This document shows, in pieces, positions 39,653 through 45,426 of a DNA stretch of 45,426 bases (position 1 is its first letter; each line of letters starts with the position of its first letter). The DNA lies in NCBI RefSeq assembly GCF_022601715.1, contig NZ_JAKVIM010000028.1, forward strand, positions 1 through 45,426, given 5' to 3'. The DNA is from Acinetobacter zhairuonensis (GTDB lineage: Bacteria > Pseudomonadota > Gammaproteobacteria > Pseudomonadales > Moraxellaceae). The notes beneath the pieces are model-generated. The model was not told the origin of the DNA. It searched no databases and saw only the letters and a list, made by a program, of their open reading frames with translations. A program made the translations under genes and the position numbers.

Positions 39653-39680
39653 ATATGAGAGCCATTCAAAATTTTTCAAG
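39653..39680 (-). promoter_or_regulatory. Sigma-32 heat-shock promoter of dnaK
   Basis: Minus strand CTTGAAA (39674-39680), 13-nt spacer, TCTCATAT (39653-39660); matches the CTTGAAA-N-CCCCATNT consensus in 13 of the 14 specified or partly specified positions except two C to T changes at the -10. Confidence 0.7.
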
Positions 39681-39724
39681 TTGTTTTTCTGAAAATTTTT
39701 CACAAACTCCCGTATTTATAAGGC

Positions 39725-40273
39725 TTATGCGCCTACCATCACCATCGCAGGGCGAAGTAAGCGACCATTCAAGGTGTAACCTTTCTGTAAAACGGTGCCA
39801 ATTTCGTTCGCTTTGGCATTTGGATCAATACCTACCGCTTGGTGCAAATCTGCATTGAAGCCGTTTTGTGTATCTGCTTCGACCACACCAAATTTCTCAA
39901 GTGTCGTGAGTAAAGATTTCAATGTGAGTCTTACACCTTCGAGTACAGGTGTTTCTTCTTCGCCTGCAGCCTGAATCGCGCGTTCTAAATTGTCGACAGA
40001 GTCGAGTAATTCTTTCGCAAACTTTTCCAGTACCGTGTCTTTATGCTTTTCAGATTCACGTTGAATGCGTTCTACGCTTTTCTGTGCTTCATAAACGGCA
40101 TTCGCAGTACGGGCTTTTTCCAGTTTTAGACTTTCTTCAAGCTTGCCGATTTGTGCCTGTAAATCTTCAACTGAAACGTCTGCTTGCTCGGTTTCAGCTT
40201 GAGTTTGCGCTGTTTGTTGATCCGCTTGCTCTTGTTGAAGGTCTTGAGCGTGTTCGTTTTGCTCAGTTGTCAT
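39725..40273 (-). CDS. grpE: Nucleotide exchange factor GrpE
   Basis: 182 residues. Releases ADP from DnaK. The start is [20 protein letters not shown] lies 7 nt before this ATG, whereas an ATG at 40306 would add eleven residues that other GrpE proteins lack. A Q-rich disordered N-terminus, a long coiled-coil dimerisation helix and the GrpE C-terminal signature ([34 protein letters not shown]) are clear. It probably has its own heat-shock promoter and also reads toward dnaK. Confidence 0.96.
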   Translation of the reverse strand: MTTEQNEHAQDLQQEQADQQTAQTQAETEQADVSVEDLQAQIGKLEESLKLEKARTANAVYEAQKSVERIQRESEKHKDTVLEKFAKELLDSVDNLERAIQAAGEEETPVLEGVRLTLKSLLTTLEKFGVVEADTQNGFNADLHQAVGIDPNAKANEIGTVLQKGYTLNGRLLRPAMVMVGA

Positions 40274-40383
40274 TGATTTACTCCGTTTAAAAGGGTTTTT
40301 AAACATGTACAGTCCTTTGGCGTCAGTGCTAACTGGTTAATTCTGAACTGCCATGAGTTATGAAATTCATGATTAGTACAAGA

Positions 40384-40410
40384 GTTCGGGGCAGGGATGG
40401 AAAATTCAAG
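40384..40410 (-). promoter_or_regulatory. Candidate sigma-32 promoter of grpE
   Basis: Minus strand CTTGAAT (40404-40410), 12-nt spacer, CCCCGAAC (40384-40391). The -35 is good and the -10 keeps CCCC only. Confidence 0.5.
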
Positions 40411-40447
40411 TTGTAGGCTTGATTAAATTTGCACTATTTATGTTTTT

Positions 40448-41326
40448 TTAAGGCAAATTGAAGTGTTGAGCCACAAATGCGATGAATTCTTGTGTTTTTA
40501 TACTTAAATGACGACGAGACGAATACACCACAGACAATTGCATTTGCGGCAAGGCGTAGTCGGGCAGAATCTGATGTAGTTGCTTTTGATTCAGTTCAGT
40601 TTGCACTAGTGCGGCTGGCAACATGGCAATCCCTTGAGCATGTTTACACAGTTCTAACAGGGCATAGGCATCGTTACTTTGAATCACACTGTTTAAGGCA
40701 TAGTTCTGCGGTTTTTGGTTGATGGCATTCAAGGTCCAGATGGAATACATACTGTGATGCGTCAGACAGGTGTGTTGCAATAGTTGGTCGGGATGCTGAA
40801 TTTCAGGCGCTTGAGCCAAATACTCAGGATGCGCGCACAGCACCGAGTCTATGGGAAATAAGGGGAGCGCAATTAAGCCTTCAGCAATTTTCGGGCTGAT
40901 GCGAAAAGCCAGATCAATCTGCGCTTCAATTAAATCGAGCGTGTCTTCGGTCACCACGATATCAAACTGTACAAATGGAAATTGCTGACGGAAGCGTTGA
41001 ATACATTCGGCTAGACCATTTTGTAACAGGAACAGCCCTGTGGTCAGTCGAATTATTCCCGTTTGTTGCTGATCTTGAGTCATCTCCAACAGCAGTTGCT
41101 GTTGTTGCAAAATATTTTCACAGTAATGCAGCGCTTGTTCACCAGCAGCCGTGAGCGAAATTTTACGGGTATTACGATGAAATAATCGGGCAGAAAAGTG
41201 ATTTTCCAGATGCTCTAAATAGCGTGACACCATGGCCCGCGAAAAACTGAGCTGGTCTGCTGCTTTGGTCAAACTGCCTTGTTGGGCAATACAGACAAAG
41301 ACTTGAATGGCTTTTAAGGTATCCAT
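40448..41326 (-). CDS. LysR family transcriptional regulator
   Basis: 292 residues. N-terminal winged helix (GSLTKAADQLSFSRAMVSRYLEHLENHFSARLFHRNTRKISLTAAGE, about 16-62), then an effector-binding domain. Divergent from the MBL-fold gene with an 8-bp inverted repeat in between, so it probably regulates itself and that gene. Effector unknown. Confidence 0.92.
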   Translation of the reverse strand: MDTLKAIQVFVCIAQQGSLTKAADQLSFSRAMVSRYLEHLENHFSARLFHRNTRKISLTAAGEQALHYCENILQQQQLLLEMTQDQQQTGIIRLTTGLFLLQNGLAECIQRFRQQFPFVQFDIVVTEDTLDLIEAQIDLAFRISPKIAEGLIALPLFPIDSVLCAHPEYLAQAPEIQHPDQLLQHTCLTHHSMYSIWTLNAINQKPQNYALNSVIQSNDAYALLELCKHAQGIAMLPAALVQTELNQKQLHQILPDYALPQMQLSVVYSSRRHLSIKTQEFIAFVAQHFNLP

Positions 41327-41338
41327 ATTTCTGATTAT

Positions 41339-41357
41339 TGTTGCAATATTTGCAACA
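41339..41357. promoter_or_regulatory. LysR-type operator
   Basis: Perfect inverted repeat TGTTGCAA-TAT-TTGCAACA centred 22 nt before the LysR start and about 88 nt before the MBL-fold gene. Confidence 0.72.
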
Positions 41358-41435
41358 GTTTATCTTAATCCAGATGGTTTATTTGGCAAAAACTGAAACT
41401 TATAGTATTCAAAAATCAAATCTGAGATGAATACC

Positions 41436-42290
41436 ATGCAAGCCATGTTTTATGCTGTTGCCTTAACCGCTTTAGCATTGAGTTCTACTGCGTATGCGCA
41501 AGACTTAAAAACTCACACTTATTTAGCCCAATCTGAACATTTCGGCGTGACGTCTACCCTGATTGAAGGTGATAAAGAAGTCATGCTGGTGAATGCTCAA
41601 TTTTCTAAGTCTGAAGCGCTACGAATTGCCGCAGATATTTTGGATCGAGGCAAAACTTTAAGCACGATTTTCGTGAGTTATGGTGATCCTGACTATTATT
41701 TTGGTTTGGATGTTTTCCAGCAGTACTTCCCAAAGGTGAAAATCATTGCGACGCCTGAAACCGTGCAACATATTCAGGCGACTCAAGCATTGAAAGTCCA
41801 ATACTGGGCACCACAAATGGGTGCGAATGCACCCAGCAAAATTATTGTACCTGAAGCGTATAGCGACAAAACCTTAGGCTTCGAACATGAAGTCATTGCA
41901 ATTAAAGGGCATAAGGAACTGACTTATTTATGGATTCCAAGTGCCAAAGCGGTGGTTGGGGGCATCCCTGTTTCATCGGGTATTCATCTATGGATGGCGG
42001 ATACGCCTAGTTCTAAAGATCGTGCCGAAGTGGTGAAGACATTGGAATCCATCAAAGCACTTCAACCTGAAGTCGTTGTTCCTGCACATATGCAGGCGGG
42101 TGCTGCTGAAGGGCTAAATGCGGTGAACTTTTCCATTGATTACTTAAAGCAGTATGAAAAAGCCGTGAAAAAAAGCAAAAATGCTGCAGCGTTAGTTCAA
42201 AGCATGCAGCAACAATATCCTGATCTGACAGAGTCTAGTAGTTTAGAATTAGGAGCGAAAGTGGTTAAAGGCGAGATGAAATGGCCTTAA
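41436..42290 (+). CDS. Secreted MBL-fold protein with altered metal site
   Basis: 284 residues. Signal peptide MQAMFYAVALTALALSSTAYA. ATG at 41436 is chosen over 41427 because GAGATGA lies upstream at a normal distance. Fold is metallo-beta-lactamase: strands and GHKELTYLWIPSAKAVVGG (the second His region) and VVPAHMQAG (the third His). The usual HxHxDH is replaced by VSYGDPDYYFG, so the first zinc site lacks its histidines. Such members are often non-catalytic or use one metal; the substrate is unknown. Confidence 0.85.
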   Translation: MQAMFYAVALTALALSSTAYAQDLKTHTYLAQSEHFGVTSTLIEGDKEVMLVNAQFSKSEALRIAADILDRGKTLSTIFVSYGDPDYYFGLDVFQQYFPKVKIIATPETVQHIQATQALKVQYWAPQMGANAPSKIIVPEAYSDKTLGFEHEVIAIKGHKELTYLWIPSAKAVVGGIPVSSGIHLWMADTPSSKDRAEVVKTLESIKALQPEVVVPAHMQAGAAEGLNAVNFSIDYLKQYEKAVKKSKNAAALVQSMQQQYPDLTESSSLELGAKVVKGEMKWP

Positions 42291-42423
42291 TCCATTCATT
42301 AAGAGCAAAAAGCGATCAAGTTAAACGAAATTAAATATTTCACAATTTTTATAGATTTTCTTAAGCTATGCCTTAGCAATCGCTGCTGTAGTTTCTGATA
42401 GATTGATTCAGAATCTGTTTTTT

Positions 42424-42458
42424 AAGCTTATTCAACCTACGAATAAGCTTTTTTTTTG
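42424..42458 (+). terminator. Strong intrinsic terminator in a gene-free region
   Basis: Perfect 10-bp stem AAGCTTATTC / GAATAAGCTT with an eight-T run, 130 nt after the MBL-fold gene. A second weak hairpin AAATTGC / GCAATTT with T run follows at 42461-42485. The rest of 42291-42830 shows no gene. Confidence 0.8.
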
Positions 42459-42830
42459 TGAAATTGCGGAGAATTGCAATTTTTTATAGCAATTAAATGT
42501 CAATCACGTTGCAATGCGTCGGTTGTGTGTTTGTTCCGCAACAATCATGACGTGTTTTATGACTAAACATGCCTCTGATTGATCTTGTTCTTAGGCTGGT
42601 GATAGAAGTGAGATGCAATTTACTTGAATAAAAATAGCAATTTGTATGCTTTATGCTTTTTCTAAAAACAAATTAAGCCTGAATCGGCCTGTTTAAAAAA
42701 CATTGCAGAACGCCACCAAGTCATAAAAAACCGTAACGGTAGATGTGTGCAAAACTCAGTGAAAACATCAATCCTAGTTCTCGCAAAGCTGGAGCAAGGC
42801 TTTGTGCTTTTATTTTCAAAGGAACTCTGT

Positions 42831-43067
42831 ATGAAAAAAGTCGGTTTATTTTCTATTTCTATGTTAGCTATTTCAGTGCTTGCAGTGGGTTGTGCTTCAA
42901 AAGATCCTGTACAAGCGACTGAAACAGCTCAAATGTCGACCGGAGCAGAAGTGGGCGCACAAGGACAAGTCGGAATTGCAGCCCAGGCAGATGGATCTGC
43001 AAATATGAATGCTCCTCAGGCTCAAATGCAGGATATGCAGGCACAACCACAATCGATGCAACAATAG
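42831..43067 (+). CDS. Small lipoprotein, Gln/Met-rich
   Basis: 78 residues. ATG at 42831 with AAAGGA (42818-42823). Signal MKKVGLFSISMLAISVLAVG followed by a lipobox cysteine at residue 21 (AVGC). The mature part is low complexity, rich in Q, A, M and G (MNAPQAQMQDMQAQPQSMQQ). Function unknown, but this composition is found in outer membrane lipoproteins with extended spacers. Confidence 0.75.
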   Translation: MKKVGLFSISMLAISVLAVGCASKDPVQATETAQMSTGAEVGAQGQVGIAAQADGSANMNAPQAQMQDMQAQPQSMQQ

Positions 43068-43101
43068 TTGTTGGCTTGAATTAACGCATATTTAGAGTAA
43101 A

Positions 43102-43130
43102 AGACAGTACTTGAATGAGGTGTACTGTCT
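43102..43130. repeat. Inverted repeat after the lipoprotein gene
   Basis: Perfect 9-bp arms AGACAGTAC / GTACTGTCT around TTGAATGAGGT. It may be a weak terminator; the T run is missing. Region 43131-43332 shows nothing else. Confidence 0.4.
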
Positions 43131-43332
43131 GAATCTCTTCAACTGCTTATGTAATTTGTACTTGTTGTGGATTTAAAGCTTTGTATTGATGATTTTGACT
43201 TGAACTTGCAGAAAGAGTGTTAATGACAATATGCTTAAAGCAGATTAGCTTTGTTGCAAAAGCCATAATTTAAGGTTGAGCTTTATTTCTTAAAGTTCAC
43301 CGAAAGATAAAACAACAAGGAATAAGTCGTTT

Positions 43333-44394
43333 ATGGGCATATCAATACAAAAAGTCATGGAACAAAATCAAGGCACAGCAGCACGGCTGTTAGATAAGCT
43401 GCCTAATTTTGTACAGGAAAACATCGTCAAGGCCTTGGCTTATCCTTATCACTATCCCGAATTAGACTCTTTTCTTAAATGTCTGGTTGCCGTTCAGTAT
43501 AAACAAAATAAAACAGGCTTTATTTCGGCAGATGCCCAGAACTCTCGTAAAGCCTTTGAATTACAGAGCCAACTTCTTGCGGGAAAATCAACAGCCATTA
43601 AACAGGTGGAAGATTTACGTTTACCTTTACACAGTGGCACCATCTTTGCGCGCCACTATCATCCGGCTCCCAATAAAAAACTGCCTATGCTGGTGTTCTA
43701 TCATGGAGGTGGTTTTGTTGTGGGCAGTGTCGACAGTTATGACGAAGTCTGTCGTTTATTGGCGCGACATGCCAATGTACAAGTGCTCAGTATCGACTAT
43801 CCATTGGCACCAGAAGCATCGCCGCATCAAATTGTCCAAAGTTGTGAAGATGCCTTGGCTTGGGTTTATCAAAACCGTAAACAGCTGAAGATTTTAAAAA
43901 ATCGAATTGCAGTGGCAGGGGACAGTGCGGGCGGTAATTTAAGTGCAGTTGTGGCACAGCGTAGTGCGGGGAAAGCTTATGCACCGCATGCTCAATTTCT
44001 GATTTATCCAGCTTTGGACTTCAAAAGTCGTCATCCGTCCTTCTTTGCCTATAAAGATGGCTTGATCTTAACGGGTGATGATGTGGATACCGTGACTGCG
44101 CATTATGCAACGCAACATCAAGTAGCACTGGATGATCCGATTATTTCGCCAACCTATGGCAATTTAAAAAAATTGGCAGCGGCTTTTGTGGTCACCGCAG
44201 GGCATGATGTACTGCATGATGAAGCGGAGATTTATGCACACAAACTTCGACATCAGGGCGTAAACGTGGTTCACCATGATTACCCCAACATGACCCATGG
44301 TTTTATCAACCTCGCAGGTTTATCCAGCACTGCAAAAAAGCACTATATCGAGATGAGTCGCAAGTTCCGAAAATTTTGGGATAAGCACAGTTAA
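43333..44394 (+). CDS. HSL-type alpha/beta hydrolase (carboxylesterase)
   Basis: 353 residues. Oxyanion motif HGGG at 124-127 and nucleophile motif GDSAG with Ser198; Asp292 in HDVLHDEAE and His322 in MTHGF complete the triad. This is the hormone-sensitive-lipase group of esterases. No signal peptide, so probably cytoplasmic. Likely acts on short-chain esters; the substrate is unknown. Confidence 0.9.
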   Translation: MGISIQKVMEQNQGTAARLLDKLPNFVQENIVKALAYPYHYPELDSFLKCLVAVQYKQNKTGFISADAQNSRKAFELQSQLLAGKSTAIKQVEDLRLPLHSGTIFARHYHPAPNKKLPMLVFYHGGGFVVGSVDSYDEVCRLLARHANVQVLSIDYPLAPEASPHQIVQSCEDALAWVYQNRKQLKILKNRIAVAGDSAGGNLSAVVAQRSAGKAYAPHAQFLIYPALDFKSRHPSFFAYKDGLILTGDDVDTVTAHYATQHQVALDDPIISPTYGNLKKLAAAFVVTAGHDVLHDEAEIYAHKLRHQGVNVVHHDYPNMTHGFINLAGLSSTAKKHYIEMSRKFRKFWDKHS

Positions 44395-44416
44395 AACCGC
44401 GTTGGAATTCAAGTAT

Positions 44417-44436
44417 AGGGTTTCATTTGAAACCCT
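44417..44436. repeat. Short palindrome after esterase gene
   Basis: AGGGTTTCA-TT-TGAAACCCT, 22 nt after the esterase stop. It may be a weak terminator. Confidence 0.35.
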
Positions 44437-44560
44437 CTATAAACTAGAGAATGTTGTATTTTTTGCTGTGTAGATAAATAAAAGAAAGGCAAAACTACCT
44501 GAAATTTGAGAGTTGTGCTAAATATAATCAACCATAAAATACATCATAGGAACCCCTAAC

Positions 44561-45130
44561 ATGTTAAAGCAAAGCCTCGCGTTATTGACTGCAGCAACAT
44601 TCAGTGTGTGTACATATGCAGCCAATACTCTGGTGGAAATGAAAACATCAATGGGAAATATTGAAATTGAGCTATTTAATGATAAAGCACCAATTTCAGC
44701 AAAAAATTTTGAAGACTATGCAAAAGCAAATTTCTATAACGGCACTATTTTTCATCGTGTCATTCCAGGCTTTATGATTCAGGGAGGTGGAATGGATGCC
44801 AACATGGTCGAAAAGCAAACCAAAGCACCCATTAGCAACGAATCTTCAAATGGCTTGAAGAATATGCGTGGTACTTTGGCGATGGCGCGCACCAACAATC
44901 CGAATTCAGCAACCAGTCAGTTCTTTATTAACGTCGCAGACAATGACTTCTTAAATAAAGGCTCAATGAATGCTGGATATGCCGTCTTTGGTAAGGTGAC
45001 AAAAGGGATGGATGTGGTCGATAAAATTGTAAAAGTACCAACCACAAGCTATGGCATGCACCAAGATGTACCGCAACAACCTGTGAAAATTCTTAATGTG
45101 AGCGTTAAACAGGCAAACCCAACTAAATAA
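44561..45130 (+). CDS. Periplasmic peptidyl-prolyl isomerase (cyclophilin)
   Basis: 189 residues, like PpiA. Signal peptide [20 protein letters not shown], then a cyclophilin domain with the catalytic Arg in [13 protein letters not shown] and the SQFFINV motif. It assists folding of exported proteins. A hairpin with arms AGCAGAAATAT / ATATTTCTGCT (45142-45170) follows. Start 44561 ATG. Confidence 0.92.
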   Translation: MLKQSLALLTAATFSVCTYAANTLVEMKTSMGNIEIELFNDKAPISAKNFEDYAKANFYNGTIFHRVIPGFMIQGGGMDANMVEKQTKAPISNESSNGLKNMRGTLAMARTNNPNSATSQFFINVADNDFLNKGSMNAGYAVFGKVTKGMDVVDKIVKVPTTSYGMHQDVPQQPVKILNVSVKQANPTK

Positions 45131-45264
45131 TGAAAAAATGCAGCAGAAATATTTTATTCATATTTCTGCTGTAGAATTAGGGGTTTATGGCAATAAAAGT
45201 ATAATAATGAACCAAATTAGTGCATAAAAATACAACACTCATGAAAACAGCAAGTTAAAAGTGC

Positions 45265-45292
45265 TTGCAAGGGTTTTTATTTCCCCTATAAT
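45265..45292 (+). promoter_or_regulatory. rRNA operon promoter
   Basis: -35 TTGCAA (45265-45270), 16-nt spacer, -10 TATAAT (45287-45292) and a GC-rich GCACCC discriminator, as in growth-rate-regulated rrn promoters. Confidence 0.8.
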
Positions 45293-45297
45293 GCACC

Positions 45298-45426
45298 CAT
45301 ACCGACGAGATAGACGGAAACGAACGAAGCACAAAATGCTGAGTTGTTAAGTTTATTAAGTCCAGCATCTAATACTGACGAAGTATTAGAAAGATCATTA
45401 AGAGATTATGAAGAACAACTTGTGTG
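45298..45426 (+). other. Leader of an rRNA operon (16S lies outside)
   Basis: Includes a hairpin CTAATAC / GTATTAG (45369-45389) and ends AAGAACAACTTGTGTG, a sequence I recognise from Acinetobacter rRNA leaders and spacers. The 16S gene is not in the window. Confidence 0.65.

Overview
The window comes from a low-GC gammaproteobacterium, almost certainly an Acinetobacter species. The support is the dnaA-dnaN-recF-gyrB block diverging from rpmH-rnpA-yidD-yidC-mnmE, the Acinetobacter-typical AdeT1/2-like proteins, and a GrpE, DnaK and RnpA set of Acinetobacter type. It holds the chromosomal replication origin. The genus call rests on recognised gene order and protein sequence, not on a search.

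Layout. 1-318: left-edge promoter and leader of a gene lying outside the window. 319-5867: an ABC-F ATPase, then three tandem AdeT-like secreted solute-binding paralogues. 5994-9241: erpA, anmK, tyrS and a small unknown protein. 9376-15624: gyrB, recF, dnaN and dnaA on the minus strand. 15625-16205: oriC, with six perfect DnaA boxes, an AT-rich unwinding region and a dnaA promoter whose spacer contains a DnaA box. 16275-20375: the rpmH-rnpA-yidD-yidC-mnmE block on the plus strand. 20429-24848: an MFS exporter, a nickel/cobalt RcnR-type repressor divergent from DmeF, dsbC, a GlsB-type membrane protein and hpt. 25053-28203: guanine deaminase with a Rieske oxygenase (probable purine salvage/catabolism) and a nucleotidyltransferase-fold protein. 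28268-29880: TerC behind a yybP-ykoY manganese riboswitch, with an unlisted 29-residue membrane ORF upstream. 29880-34126: GNAT protein, mpl, DUF486 protein, purE-purK. 34127-34798: an unusual gene-free region full of GAATTTAAA repeats plus two perfect DnaA boxes. 34799-41326: a lytic transglycosylase, an acidic unknown, a matrixin-like zinc protease, dnaK, grpE and a LysR regulator. 41436-45130: an MBL-fold protein lacking its first metal motif, a small lipoprotein, an HSL-type esterase and a periplasmic cyclophilin. The right edge (45265-45426) is the promoter and leader of an rRNA operon whose 16S gene lies outside.

How it works together. The core is the replication start region: DnaA, clamp, RecF and gyrase on one side and the ribosomal/membrane-insertion genes on the other. 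Four parS-like 16-mers lie between 11.9 and 23.8 kb, so chromosome segregation probably also loads here. The most interesting non-genic signal is the 34.3-34.8 kb cluster: it shares both the TTTAAATTTAAA motif and perfect DnaA boxes with oriC 18 kb away, and could be a DnaA-titrating or DnaA-regulating locus. Other regulatory circuits readable from the DNA are the Mn riboswitch (terC), the RcnR-like operator (dmeR/dmeF), heat-shock promoters (grpE, dnaK), a LysR operator and a palindrome shared by two of the three AdeT-like genes.
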